Below, in pieces: positions 11,775-25,066 of a stretch of DNA of 64,000 nucleotides; positions within the stretch are counted from its first letter, which is position 1; every line of letters starts with the position of its first letter. A program made the position numbers and the translations under genes. The notes under the pieces were generated by a model. The model was not told the DNA's origin. It worked only from the letters and a program-made list of their open reading frames with translations, and searched no databases. The stretch is from Trichopria drosophilae (Eukaryota > Arthropoda > Insecta > Hymenoptera > Diapriidae): positions 158,650,001 to 158,714,000 of the forward strand of contig CM059582.1 of the NCBI GenBank assembly GCA_030407085.1, written 5' to 3'.

Positions 11775-12821
11775 GACTTCTTTCGCTATTCTATTATTTT
11801 AAATTGAACGTATATAATTGTGAATGTGTTCGTCCGATTTTCAAATGTAAATGGTATGTCCATTATGTTTATATAGTAAAGCAGTTGGACATGCACTATC
11901 GATAACCATGATCGATGAACTCTTGTGTATCTGCTTTATATATTCACTAAAATTTATTCCTTTACCATCAAATAGTAGAAAAATACTAGATGCATTTAGT
12001 TTTTGTCTTTGCCTTGTTTCTAGTCGTATTCCTTACTTCGTTTATATAAATATATTTTGCTTTTTTATTTTTACAATTTATTTTTAAACAACCGTGATTT
12101 GTTGATATGATGTTGTTTAAAGTGATTTAACAATAAAACATTTTTGTTTATATTAACCCACTGTTTACCGGAAGCAAAAAGAAATTTTATATATTTTTAA
12201 AATATTTTCTCGTTTGCAGTATATTATCCTCAGAATGCTATGAAAAGAATTTAGTTAAATTTTCAGTTAAAAATTTTGAGAAATGCCCGAGTTAAAGCCA
12301 AATAAATCCAGAGGTCAACTAAAATCCCACAAGTCCGATTGTTCGACCCGGCTACTCGATTGTTGTTCGACGATAAACATTTTTTCATGTTATTATTTGA
12401 GGGACCATTTTATGTAATTCTTTGTTATGAAATTTTTTGTTGCTAAATATGTATTAATATCGTTCTAGGAATGTATTATAACTTTAAAACAGTAAAAATA
12501 TGTCAATGTTAGGAAAATATTTTACTACTTACGCGACCGCAGTTTTTATAGGAATTGCCACGGTAGTACTAGATAGGAGAAAGTATTGAATCGCCACGCA
12601 TGCGCATGGCACCAATCCTTGATAAAACGTGAGGATTTAGTGCTAGATCCTGTCTAGTGCTAGCGTGGCTGATTTAAATTTCAACCAGGATATTTTCGGG
12701 AGTAAAATATGTATTGTCATATTTTTGCAGACGGAATAAATGTTTAAATGAGTCCCATGTAAAGTAAAAAATGAATTGCATTTATGCACCACCCTAATGG
12801 ACATCCATATTTGTTGTTTGT
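11775..12821. other. AT-rich non-coding DNA, nothing recognised
   Basis: One frame of 78 codons at 11851-12087 on the + strand is open but consists of hydrophobic residues from T-rich codons, matches nothing I recognise and has no coding context. I treat the stretch as non-coding. Confidence 0.45.
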
Positions 12822-13493
12822 ACATTGGACGTCTAATTACCTTAATAGCACACTTTATTCCATCCATATTCCTAGAATATTCCTTTGGAACATTAGGAAT
12901 ACTCCAAAGTAATATGCCATCCATATTCCAGGAACATTGAAATATCCAACGACCGGAATATTTCTTTGGAATATCCAACGTTGCAATATTCTACATCTCT
13001 GTAAAACTCTATCAATTATGGTAACGGGATTATAAACAATTAAATTATATATTTGCATTTTTAACAATTACCTAGTATATTTTCAGGAAATCATTTAATA
13101 ATTGCGATACTCCAATGAAATATTCCGAATCAGCTGAAAGAATGAATTATTATTTGGACTATATCCCAGTCAACACAGATTTGTCATATGTGTGTAAATA
13201 TTATGTGAAACTTGTTCCTCTAGATGTATAATTTGTGGGGTGCATGGAGAGTACCTGGACTTGAAAATGTCCGCCACATTGCAAGTAACACTTATGTCAT
13301 AATGACAGAAAAATGTGACATAACTAAGATGTAACATTTACGTAAGAGATCTATAAAAGACAATTAAAATTTATATACAATATTTGTTATTGGGGAAATA
13401 TTTATGTATATCCTTATGTTACTTTTACACCATTAATTTAACGTATTCGCATATAAATATGTAATGCCCGCAAACAAATCTGAAAATAACTCG

Positions 13494-13566
13494 TCCCGAC
13501 GAGGAATTGAACCCGGGTCTCTCGATTACTAGGCTAACGCCATAACCACTAAGCTACGCTCGCACG
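13494..13566 (-). tRNA. tRNA-like relic (Thr AGT position), part of a mobile repeat
   Basis: Read on the minus strand, it has an A-box TAGCTTAGTGG and a B-box GGTTCAATTCC at normal tRNA spacing. The anticodon loop CTAGTAA would present AGT (Thr) with T33 in place. The D stem and T stem pair partly, but the anticodon stem has two mismatches and the acceptor strands do not pair. It therefore cannot be a working tRNA gene. Its place inside the element at 13164-14206 suggests a tRNA-derived SINE head captured by, or inserted into, that element. Confidence 0.5.
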
Positions 13567-13824
13567 GTATGGTTATTCGTTATTTTGGGTAGAAGACTAA
13601 TATATTATAAGCACAGGACGATTAACAAATTTTCATGGTGTTAATGATTTATGTTATACAATTTGTCAGATGTAATAATATATTCAACATATCCAATGTT
13701 TTTTCTATCGATCGAATTTTGCTTGGGTCCATTAGAATATATAATCTTCGTTGTGAAGTATCTCCACTTGTGTTGTATCAACTACAAAATGTTAAAAAAA
13801 CTCAGTGAATGAGGGTGTGTTACG

Positions 13825-14050
13825 TAAATATTACATAAACGTTACATACCGGTTAAACATCGTTATTTATATACCAAATACATTATTTTTAAACATTGTT
13901 GAATGAGAGAACATTTCTTATATAAATGTTACATACAATTGATACATACTGGTTATATAGCGTTCGTGAGGTATCAAATACATCATTTTTAAAGATCACA
14001 TTTTAAAATGCAGAGAGAGAACATTTGTTACATAAACGTTACATAAACTA
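13825..14050 (+). repeat. degenerate tandem repeat inside the inner element
   Basis: Three rough copies of a unit are seen, with start words TTACATAAACGTTACATA, ATATAAATGTTACATAC and TTACATAAACGTTACATA at about 13830, 13920 and 14030. Between them the words AATACAT(T/C)ATTTTTAAA and GAGAGAACATTT recur. The spacing is irregular, roughly 85 to 110 bases. Confidence 0.5.
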
Positions 14051-14519
14051 GCCACATACTTAGTAAAGGCATACATGTAAATACTCCGCAATGGGGCCGT
14101 ATCTTTTCGGTCACAAAGCACATATTGTATGTACATTGTTTTATAAATACTATGTAATCGTTTTTATGCAGCAGCGACATCAATGATCTTTTGTGGTTGA
14201 CTGGGATTATTTGATAGTTTTTGGAATATTCTAACAAAATTTATATTGTTTATGATATTTCTAAAGCAGAATATTTCAATGTTCCTGGAATATGGATGGA
14301 ATATTACTTTGGAATATCCCTAATGTTCCAAATGAATATTCCGGGAATATGGATGGAATAAAGTATGGTATATGGGGTATTACTCATTCCAGGTCCAATG
14401 GACGTAAAACGGATATAGCGTTCGTTCACTACCTGGTTCTGATTGTATAATCGAAAAATGTAATAATAGAAAAAATGAGTGTACCCGGATTTGACTCCAG
14501 GATCTTTGAGGAAGGGTAG

Positions 14520-15828
14520 ATCGCGATTGAAGGAACTTCGGGACGTATTTGTCCGGCTCCTCGGGTGCATCTCATCTCGTACGGTACAATTATGGGGGAG
14601 TCATTAGCCGTCTCGATAAATCATAGCGATCCGTGGAGCCATAACACGAGAGAGCGAGGGCGCGAGTTCGAAGCCTGACGAATACTCTCGAGCCGCACCG
14701 AGAGCGCCCGAAGGGGCTCGCGACAAACTCGCCCGCTCTTCAATGGCTTCAGTACCGAGCCGCCGCGGGTCAGGACTCGACGTGGGTTCTGCGTGTTTCT
14801 CGAACCTATAGTCGTTCCACCACGCGCACCGTCACTCGATTTCATGAATGACAGTTTACGCGCGCAACTCGTCCGCAACAGACGCGCGGCTCTCCGCCGT
14901 CGTAGCCTCCAGATGCGAAAGAAACATCCGGATTCGATCGGGATCGGTATGAGAATCATCGTGCTTCGTTACTCGGGTGCAACGAGTACCGCACCGTCTC
15001 GTCCCCGGTGACAATATTTGCAGCGCCGTGTAAACGCGCGCACGCTGCAGTACAACGCGAAGCGTTTGAACTGGTGTGCGGCGCCGAACGGTGGTGTCGC
15101 GGGCGGTTTTGCGGTGCGGGCTACCGCGGCCTCAAAAGTCGATAACAAATCGAAATTTACCAAAAAGTTCATCCAGAAAATCTCCGCGATCCTAACTCCC
15201 CCCCATACATGTTGCGTGCTAGGTGTTCTGGACCATTGACGAAACAATATCGACCGCTGCAACGTGCTCATTCAGCTGACAACTCTGGTGAACGCGTATA
15301 TATTTGGATAACGTATTCCACTTTCTTTAAACCTTAATCGGAGTCTCTGACGTCAGTATCTCGACTCCTAAGTGGAATTGGAGCAAATTGCCAGAATTCT
15401 TCCGGTGCAATATTTAGCACCAGAAGCAAAGATTTCCTTTCAATCGGAAAGTGAAAAATTATAGATACGTTTCCGGGGCCGCCTCGTGTACTTCCGGTCC
15501 ACAGATTGCCTGTGGACGGTTTGTATCGACCCCTGAATGTTGTACCAAAGTGATACAAGCTGACGGATTTCGAGTACCGTGTCGCGTTTCGAAAACCATC
15601 GAATAGGTCGGTGCATCGAGAACGCTGGAAAATCGAGGTTGTAAATCGGTGAAATCGATAGAAGGGTACGCGCATTTCCGTTGCAATTAGTACGAGATTA
15701 CAAGGACTCAACGCGGTATGGACCCGATAAAGGTCGAAGGTTGAAAGATCTGGCTGCCCCTGTGTGTCCAGTGTCACGGCGCGCGTGTGATAGTGAGTGC
15801 GCCACTTGGAGGCGAAAAAGGATGCAAA
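14520..15828 (+). promoter_or_regulatory. CpG-rich island: promoter and 5' leader of the gene at 15829
   Basis: G+C and CpG rise sharply here and fall again after about 15950. This is the only such long island in the window. Several open frames up to 188 codons occur on both strands but overlap each other and none looks like a protein, so they are side effects of composition. The island ends in the first coding exon, so I read it as promoter plus 5' untranslated leader. A TATATATTTGG word lies near 15296 and a CRE with adjoining TCAGT initiator-like word at 15348-15357. The transcription start is not determined. A divergent minus-strand transcript is possible. Confidence 0.45.
15348..15357 (+). 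promoter_or_regulatory. CRE palindrome overlapping an initiator-like word
   Basis: TGACGTCA at 15348-15355 is the full CREB/ATF palindrome. TCAGT at 15353-15357 matches the arthropod initiator consensus. The TATA-like word near 15296 is about 55 bases upstream, too far to be its partner, so the start site here is only suggested. Confidence 0.3.
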
Positions 15829-15934
15829 ATGTGGTGGTTCTGGTGGTTCTGGTGCAGTGTCGCGACAATGGTGTCGGTGTCGAAGGTTGCCGCAGTTCAC
15901 TCGCAGGTGGAGATATCCGATCTGGATAAGCCGA
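15829..15934 (+). CDS. first coding exon of a probable secreted or membrane protein
   Basis: From the ATG at 15829, in good context (CAAAATG), 35 codons are read before a consensus donor at 15935 (CCGA|GTGAGT), leaving phase 1. The N-terminus MWWFWWFWCSVATMVSV is strongly hydrophobic, followed by a small-residue stretch AAVHS, then QVEISDLDKP. This looks like a signal peptide with cleavage after HS, though it could be a membrane anchor. An ATG seven bases upstream opens another frame that also begins hydrophobically but stops at 15930 before any good donor, so I prefer the later ATG. I do not recognise the protein. A short signal exon followed by a very long intron is common for insect adhesion molecules and receptors. 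Confidence 0.5.
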
Positions 15935-18900
15935 GTGAGTTATGCCCTTGCTTGCTTCACCTAGTCTCGATGTTAAGACGTATCTTATACTCGGCCCGAA
16001 TGCGATCATCCGTTTTACCGAAACGAAATCAGTCACCCTCTGCAGCATTTTTATTTATTATCCGATTACCATAACGTTGAACTTTCTTACGAATTAGCGG
16101 AGAATTATTTTTATTCAAGTTGTACCGCATTGAAAAACTATTTAGGGACAGCAATAAACATTAGATGCACTTATAGTCATTGGTTTCAATAGAGATCCGG
16201 TAGAAACTAAAACTAGTTACGAGTTTTCATAGAATTGAACAATGGACTTGGTTGGGTTGGGTTTTAAGTCATTGGAGCCTAATCCAAGACTGTGAAACCA
16301 TATTGAATAACTTCTTAAGACGTTTTCTTTGACAGGACGCATCAAACGTTTAGTAAATTCCCTTACGGAACATAACGATATAACAAGATTACTGAGAGAT
16401 TACCCACTATGTGGCAGTGAAATTTTACTGTGAGCTAAAATGTTAATTTGGCTACTTCTCTTTGTAGTTTCATGCAAGTTCAATTTGAAAATATTTTACT
16501 GGAAGTAAAAGTGAAAATTACTATATATAAAAAGTTTACTGTAGCTATAAATGAATATTTAGTATCATTTTACTTTCTTATTTATGGATCATATGCATAT
16601 ATGTACCTGTTCGAATAAACATTATCAACAAATTTGCGTAGGATACCGACTATCGTGGCGTACTATCTCATTCATTTATCGCAAGAAACAAGCGGTACTT
16701 CACTAATTCAGAACGCGAATTTCTTATACAATACAGGATTTATTGTATTCACCATTTGCGAGAATCTTACTACAGGCGAGTTCACCAAGATACATATGCG
16801 CCACCAAACGGTGAGCATGATGCATCAACGTATATCTCCGTCTCATCACGTGCACAACTATCTGCTAATCATTTTTTTTAAATGTCGCACTCACTCTATC
16901 CTGCAGTGACTTTTGAACTGGTTCCAATCTTATTTTTAAGCTAATAATGAAAAATTTCGCTGCTTTCGAAACAGCGAAGATTTAATTGCTACATGGGTGA
17001 TTAGTATAGACAAAATCACTTCCTTGCTGTTAAAAACGGATTTTCACTTTAAGTGATAATTTTACTCTAAAAATGGTGGTGTGAAAGTTATATGTAATCA
17101 TCCTTAAAATTTAATGGTAATATAGTCTGACCTTAACTAGAAATAAAATTAACGCAGTAACCTTACCAACGTAAACTCTATTTATTATTATTATAATCAA
17201 TCGGTCTTCTGTTTTTGCCGCTAGGCGCGAGCGCTACTTATATAGCTACGTTTACCTTCCACTATGGAAATGGGTTTCGAATAATAGAAATTGTTGCCCC
17301 AATGAGGCGAAATTTAGCACTAGACGGTTTCTTCAGCTACAGATTATAAATTCAATCAGATATATTTCTAGTTGACAGTAGGAAACCTATAATATTATTG
17401 TTTTTCATCGAATAAAGAATTAAATGAGAAATGCGTATGATTTTTTACTTTTAATTATTTACGTTCAAGATCAAGTTAGTAATAAACGATTTAGAGTACT
17501 CCCGAGTGCGCTTTAAATTCTCTTAAGGTGAAAATAATTTCAATCCAGCGAATTTCAATTTAATGGAAGGAGAATCGAGACACCCCACTAAAGTCAAATT
17601 TGACTTCATTTGAAAATTTCACCTTCGTTTAGACATTGGTGTGGTTAGATATTAAACATGCATTTGATGATACTTCAAATTTACAAATTCAAAAGCAAAA
17701 ACCAATCTGCAGCATACCTATGAATTATCCTTATTTTTAAGTATTACTAATCTTTAGTGTAATAAATGTCCTAGGTTCCAGTTACTAATCTCCCCATCAG
17801 AAAAATAAACAAAATTATATGGTGGGTTAGGTACTTTTTGCTTTATGAAAATTGAAAAGTTTATTTATTTTTCTTACTTGATGATAACATTATTAGCAAG
17901 ACATTCTCGTATATTCATGCTCAAAAATATGTATATATTTTTTAAATATTGAGGATTTGTCGGGGAGAAAATATTATATATATTTTCAATAAATACTGGA
18001 AAATTTTCACATAATGAAGGACTTTAGATATTTCGTTATATTTATCTTTTGTTTAACTTTTTGAAAAAGTAGAAGAACTTTTCTCGAAATGCACTGTTTT
18101 ACACTAGTTTTACATGATACTCTGAGGCAATAGTTGTGTTGAAAATGCGACCTTCACCAACTGTCTTTAGACTACCATTAATTGAAATTTTTCCACATAT
18201 ATATATAATAGAAGAAAGATTAATATTTATAATACTAAAATAACAGATAAGAAAAAAAGTCGAGTAACACGATCTAAATCACCTCAACTCAATTAGGGAA
18301 ATTCCAAAACAATCTTTCTTTTGATATGAATATATGTATACATCACTCTAGGTGATACATATATATCTCAAAATAGTAATATCTGTTTTGACACGTTCAG
18401 ATACCACCAATCAACCATTAGAACGACGCTAAATACGTAGTTTTTAGATATATGCATACTAGATTGCCTGTGCAGAAAGTTAGTGTTTTAAATAACGTTA
18501 AAATCCAGATAATGTAACATACCTGTATTTAATACGTAAAACTAATATAGGATTTAAAACCATAGCTATCGAATGAACAAGAATGAATTAAGTATGCTAT
18601 TTTAGTAACATTTCTAATGTACGTAACGAGTACTTGACTTCTCTGTTTGTAGCCATTAAAGTATGATAACGTTCTTTTCTTCGAGCATCGGGATACCGTT
18701 AACGGTTCCAAAAATTAATTATTGAAGTGTTACTGGTGTTGAAAATTTCAATACGAAAAAAAAGGAAAATTATTCTTAAATCGTTTTAGATGCGAGTCTG
18801 TTTCATCTTCAGCTCAATCTTTATTCTTTTGTTTGCCGAACAAAGTACAGAACAGTTAAAGATTCTAATCTGATATAAGTTACCGAAAATAACTTCTAAT

Positions 18901-21900
18901 ACTTGGACCGGATCTGATAAAAAGATATTTTAACGGCATACATAGCAACATTTTAAATTCATCTCATTAACAATAAATAAAACAATCAATCTCGTTATCT
19001 GCATTAATTGCAATTTTATACAAAATTGTTGCAAAAAGTATCCACAATAACTTTCAACAATTTTACTTAGCGTAACGTCCCAGTTCTCAGTTAAAAATGT
19101 AATTTCCATATCTAGATTCGTTCTCTACCTCTCAAATATTCAACTAAAACATTGTATAGAATAAATTATATCTTTTAATATAACAAAATTGCTTTTTCTA
19201 TTTTTATTAGTACGGATAAAATATTTTTTTTAATAATCCTGAATTTGTGAAAAATATTACCCAATTCAATTACACTCAGATTAATCAGGGAATATGAAAT
19301 TGAGAATCACATTTGCCCGTCGACAACAAAGAAACTTAAGTGTCGCGATGAGTCCTAGCGGAGAATATACTAACTATGTTGATTCCGGTTAATTATACAA
19401 TAAAATGCGATGGAAGTGGTTTCATGAATTAATAATCTCAATAATATGTTTATACTACAACTGCATTGCATCTGGTCATAATACGAAATTATCCAACTTT
19501 AGTTTATGATTCATTCAATTAAATTTTACTATATTACATAGAAGAACGTAATAGTTTTTTGCATAATTCAAACCAATGATATTTTATAGAATATTGTGAC
19601 CTAGCTGCATTTCTCTCCGTGTTTTATAATTACGTTAGACTGACGACACTTCCTACTATTTCCGAAATGTATGATGAAACATTTATCGCCAACTTCCGAT
19701 CAGAAATACTTTATTGATTCCCAATCCAAGACCATCGAGTAATCAGCTTAGCTTTCGTGCAGAATTCTTTCAAGATACAGACGTGTTTAATAATAAATAG
19801 CAGATTATTCGCGTAATAATAACCACCACACAAATTATGTGCATAAATACCTGTAATTTACGATATATTTTGAAATTCTTTAGTTTCCGTTGTAATGATT
19901 TTAGAACATCAAGGTAAAATTGTAACCCTCTTAGTGATTTTTAAGTAGTATTTAATGAGAAATTGCAGATGAATATTTTCAGTTCCAAAGATAAAAGGGA
20001 CTGCTGTCTAACTAGTATAAGATAAATTTATAGAAAAATAGAAATTTAATAAAATGTTCAGTTTATGAGTTTACATTAATCTAAATCTCCACAGGCCAAG
20101 TTGATAAGTGAATTAAATTCTTACCCTCCCCATTCAGTATTGAAAAAGAGATCAGGGATTAATTGTAATACGTACTAAAATATTTCGTGCGTCACACATT
20201 ACTCATACTGTTCCTAATATTAGTGATTCCTAGAATATAATGCTCTCTTGGTATGTAATATTCTCTCTTTTAAGTTACTGCAACATAGTACGTAATATTT
20301 TTCCACACCACACATCCACTCGAGGAGGTCTTTGGAAGCTCCTTAGGACGTCCAAACGTCCGCTTTTATTGATCGATTAACATCCTGATGGCGTCCTATA
20401 TGCCAAAAGATAGTAATACGATTTTCAATATAGATATTTCCAAGAGTTTTGAAAACGTCTGGAGGAAGTTTTGATATGTAAAATGCTAAACCATGCACGA
20501 TTAAGGAAAACACTTCAAAATACCATAGTTAATTGTGTACGTGGCTCGTTCTTAAAATTGTCTATAAATAACGGTTGTTTCGCAAATTGTGAATAAAAGT
20601 AGAAACAAGAAGTGAAGGTCGGTATTTTTACATAACTAAAAATTTGAGAATAGGTTTTTTCTTTATGTTTACAATCGACAACATAAATCACACCTTTTCA
20701 TAGTCAGCAATATAGATAATTTATAATAACCGTTGTTATTTTAATAATTTTTTGCATTTGTTTTTGGTATTTAATTTTGTTATTTGGAAAATTTCGGTTA
20801 GAAAGGATAGTTTTGAATATCAACTGGAATAATCTTAAATCATTTTATTATCTGCTCACAATTTTTTTACTCCAATGAATTTATGAACATGATATTCGTT
20901 TTCGTATATTAATTCAACCAAAAATGAACACTAATTATATTATTCCAGACTGCATAATAAGTAGGCGCAAATTTATCGTGCTGTTCAGCAACTACTTGAA
21001 AATTTAGTATTTGCGGAACTATTCATGCGCTTAAAATATTCCAAAAGGATTCTTAATCATTTCCTGTGGATTTTAATCACATTCGGCGAAAAGCATAAGC
21101 TAAATGTACTCATTTATTAACAATATTTCTAGTAGCATTTGACCTCGTAGTTTATACATGTAATCACAGGGAGGAAGACATTAATGGCGACGTGGTCGCT
21201 AATTGGCGTATTTATTTTGCACAAGCGACAATTAGACTTTAGTAGCAGCTAATTAAACAACGATTGATATGCTCTTAAGAACATAATATCCAATAATAAT
21301 GATTTACGGACATACATTTTAAATAACATGTATATTTGTTTGATTAGATTTAATTTTAGACAGCTTATGTCATTTCCGGGTCTTTCCTTTTTAATAAAGT
21401 ATATCAATTACGTTTTATTAACACAGAATGGTTAAACCATAAGAACTTTTGCATTGTAACAAATACTTGCCTGCTTTACATCTTTAATGGGAAGGTGCCT
21501 AAAATAGAACTATAATTAATTTTCGGTTGTTAAGGAAATCTATGTTTTACCTAAGTTTTACAGTTAAAACAATTTATAATTGTTTACTAATTAAGGAAGA
21601 TACTGTATATAAATTTAATGAAAATTAATAATAATTTTAATATTCAATTAAATATTTTATATTTGTTATTTTATCCGACAACAACATTTAAACATTTTTT
21701 GTCTATGTGCGATTTGTGTCTAACACTAGCAGATAGTCAGATATATTAATTTTCTCGGTCCTTTAATAAGCAAAATGTTTTTCGTTGCACTACTTATTTG
21801 AATGTCAGCGATTTCAATTCTCAAATTTTGGTTTCGAATATCTCCATTTATTCTAAAACTTTTATTTATTCTAAAAATGGTTCTATGATGTATTCATATT

Positions 21901-24900
21901 TAATTTTTTTTTTACATGCCAATTTTATTTGCAATGAAAAGTAATTAACGAGTAATTTTTGCTTGTGTAAATATATTATTGGTCTCCGGAGACAAAATCC
22001 ATCTGAAGACGCTCAAAGAAATATAGATTATGTTACTATTACTTTTCTGTTTCGTTGGAACTAGAATATATTACAGAATATTTAGCAAAACATTAAAAAT
22101 TATTTTAATTAAAAAACTTTTATTGTTATTTTTTCGAAATTTCTTACTGCAGTTCTTTAGATTGCATACGGTCTCGAGAAAATGCCAGTGAAATCGACTG
22201 GAATTGGACGAGAAATTTCTGAAATAAGAAAAATGACCTATTTCAGAAAATTCTCGTTGAATTCTCAACTGATTTCGCCGGTGCCTTTTTTTAAAATTTC
22301 ATTGTAGTAGAAAACCAATTCTTGGAAAAAATGCTGGAAGAATTTCATAATTATTAGAATTTACTATATATCAATGGAGCCCTTAAATGTTATTATAAAT
22401 ATTGAATTTCAGGTTATAAAATTATGAAGTGGCATTGCCAGGCTTAAATTAAAGTAAAGTGATTTGAAAAGTGGCTTAACTTTTTTCTGGGTATTTACCT
22501 TTCTACGTATTTTTTATAAACGGAAGAGAGAATAAAACTCATATGTCGAATCGGCCATGAATTTTCCATGATTACCTGTAATGCAGATAACTGAGTTTCC
22601 GTGCCAAATCAAATATTTCTACTTCGGCTACGTTAATGAGAACGAATTTCAAGTGAAAGAAATAATACACATCATTTAAAGTAGAGCAAATATATGTCTA
22701 CTTTAAGCAGAAAGTTATTTCCTTTACTTTAAAACGTATTTACCACGCGGCATTGACGTTAAAAGTGAATGCAGATTATTTATTATTAGCGAAACGAGTT
22801 CTAGATGGAGCTAAAATAGTATTAATTACTGGAATGCATTTAAAATGGGAGTTTAAAAATGAGCTTACGAAGTTTCGTTTTAAACTAATTTTAAATTCGC
22901 GTGTGTTTTCATGTTAAATTAATTTATTTTTACTTTTTTTTTATATTCGCTACTTGAACGAAGGAAAGTTGGAACGTCAGATACATAATGCAAAAAATTC
23001 TGTTTTTAATATGTGCAGGTGATAAACTTTGACAGAAATATTCATAGAACTAAAGTGTTTTGTTTATTAATATCCACAATTAATTGTTATACTGGCTTCT
23101 TTGAACTAAATACAATTACTTTGTGATAATATTCGGATAGACGTGTGCTACTTCAAATTAGGCATTATACCGCGATGCATTGTGCTAAGCACATATGAAA
23201 GCCACTCACGAGAGATTACCTGAAGCGGTCATTAAAGCAATTAAAAGCCGTACATATATAAACATATGTGTATATGTATATATGTATTTATTATATATTA
23301 TATATACGTCTTTTGCTTCATAATATTCTTTGCGCACAAAACGAGAGTACAATTAGTGAGCCACTAGCGAAGATTATGAAACCTCTTTTCATCTGCTTTC
23401 ATAACTCTTTACTTGTAATTGTCGCTTAGTGGGTGGTTATGCGTTAAACCGTTTAAAGTAGTAAAATATCAAGTAGACGAGTAGCACCTAATAATTCCAT
23501 TTGAATTAAAGATTTATCTTTGCACTAAATTTTAGTAATTATTTTTATCACTAAAATAAATAGTTTATTTTTAGAAAACCAAAATCTTAACATTCATTAG
23601 AATACATTATTTGTTAAGAATATGTAATACTTGCTTAAAATGAATAAAATTCTTAAATTAAATGGCTTTAATTTAATTCGAATTTTATTTTAGAAAATCA
23701 GTTCATTTTATGTTTAAATTTGTATATGTAAAAGTATAACTTTTTCATGACAATGCTCGATTGGTTGCATTTATATGCCGTTCATAGCGATTTAAATATC
23801 GTTTAATTGTGCATATTCGTAGAAATTTATGTAGGTGCATATCTACAGTAAGCCGTTGCGCTATATATAACCTGCACCTGTAGATATAAAGTAAATTTAT
23901 ACGTATATAGTTGTTTGCAGGGAAAGTTTTATATTGAACGCCGTCGTAATTTTACACTTATGTCAACAAGAAAATTTATCTTTAATCAACCTTTTATGAT
24001 TAAACATTAATATTGCAGGTTACAGTCGGAAGACGTTGTATTGGAATAAATATTTTCCTTTACTAATTTTACTTCTTACTTTTACTGCTCTTGATTGAAA
24101 TTGTGTCCAAGATATATCAATGTTCGACAGGTTACATGAATTTTACTAGTTGCAAGAATACTTTAAAGTAAACAGCTTATTGCGTGTAAAGCGTTTCGAG
24201 TGTGAAAGTACACTCAACATTTTAATCTCTTGCGCGAGGTCGATAATAGCATAAATCGAAAAAATTATATTCAAGTCAATGTTTATTTGAATATGAGGAA
24301 GTAAAGTTTAATTTAAATTGAAATTAAATAACTAAAAAGTATCTTTATTATACATTTATATTAGAACTAAAAGTTCGCTATTATTGATTAAAAAATTTAT
24401 GAATGATGTATAAATACGTATTCGAAGAATGGACTGTTTATTTATTTATATTTGTGTAGGGTGTCGTCAAACCTATACTTACAGCAAACTTGGGTAACAA
24501 GCAAGAAAAAAATTGAAAACAAATGTACAACTCATATACTATATCCATCATAAGAATAACACAGTTGTATATTAGGGTCATTATCCTAGACGAAAACAAC
24601 AATTTCTAGTTCATTAAATTAACTAGTTAGCTAATCTTTCCAAACGACCATTTCTCTCGAAAGGAGCATTATCCCATTAACGTAAGAGGTCCAAAAATTC
24701 TACTTTAAATTTATCAGTTTACAAATTATGGAAATATTGACATTTTTTTCTAACCCAACTTTATCAGCCATTTTCCGGTTGCTATTTTCAAGTCTGAATG
24801 AATTATTTCAGACTACATCATTTCTTAAAAGTATTGTCTCAATGAATCCAAATGTTTAAACTATTTAATTATTATCCATTACCTTAGATAACCTCATATG

Positions 24901-25066
24901 AATCGCAGTTTTATTTACAATTAAATAGTCACTTTACATATTCCTGAGTAATAAAATAAGTTTAACAAAATTTATTAAATCAAAACAACCTTTTGTCATA
25001 TGACTATGTAGTACTAATATTTATTATATGATATATTTTATAATATTCTGAATAGTAAATGTAACA
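15935..25066. other. probable long first intron, AT-rich, no elements recognised
   Basis: No clear exon, tRNA or transposon is visible in these 9 kb. Open frames are short and without motifs. Small inverted words occur (for example AAGGTGAAAATAA and AAAATTTCACCTT near 17525-17630) but do not build an element I can delimit. A TA-rich microsatellite is at 23251-23307. Confidence 0.4.
23251..23307. repeat. TA-rich microsatellite
   Basis: Imperfect alternation of TATA, TATG and TGTA units over about 57 bases. Sequence of this kind is length-variable and self-complementary. Confidence 0.6.

Larger units (their letters stand above)
13164..14206. mobile_element. inner element with TCCCAGTCAAC termini
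   Basis: The left end reads TCCCAGTCAACACA and the right end, on the minus strand, reads TCCCAGTCAACCACA, giving inverted ends of about 14 bases. The body holds a tRNA-like segment on the minus strand (13494-13566) and a degenerate tandem repeat (13825-14050). The word TCCCAGTCAACCA also occurs at about 47145, in the centre of another inverted-repeat element, so the terminus may be a family signature. No protein-coding remnant and no clear target duplication were found. Superfamily unassigned. Confidence 0.5.
12822..14401. mobile_element. outer inverted-repeat element with a second element nested inside
   Basis: The left arm (about 12822-12945) is the inverted copy of the right arm (about 14271-14401), each near 125 bases and highly similar. 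Both contain CCATCCATATTCC, GGAACATTAGG and CCATATTCCAGGAACATTG or their complements. The arms are themselves made of the short palindromic word family around GGAATATGGATGG. The 1.3 kb between them is largely occupied by a different element (13164-14206). I infer that an older fold-back was split by a younger insertion. No outer target duplication is visible. Confidence 0.6.

Noticed and set aside
13825..14050. CRISPR-like array
   Set aside because: Repeats are degenerate and irregularly spaced, lie inside a transposon, and the DNA is eukaryotic.
14621..14959. 112-codon minus-strand frame and neighbours up to 15271
   Set aside because: Arginine- and serine-rich translation of CpG-rich promoter DNA, overlapped by other open frames on the + strand.
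15334..15900. 188-codon minus-strand open frame
   Set aside because: It lies antisense to the leader and first exon in CpG-rich DNA where several overlapping frames are open by composition. It has no recognisable domain.
15681..15929. Alternative frame with its own hydrophobic start (ATG at 15822)
   Set aside because: It stops at 15930 with no good donor before the stop. The frame from 15829 meets a consensus GTGAGT donor.
20320..20400. Inverted GGACGTCC words as an element end
   Set aside because: The match is short and has no partner end or duplication nearby.
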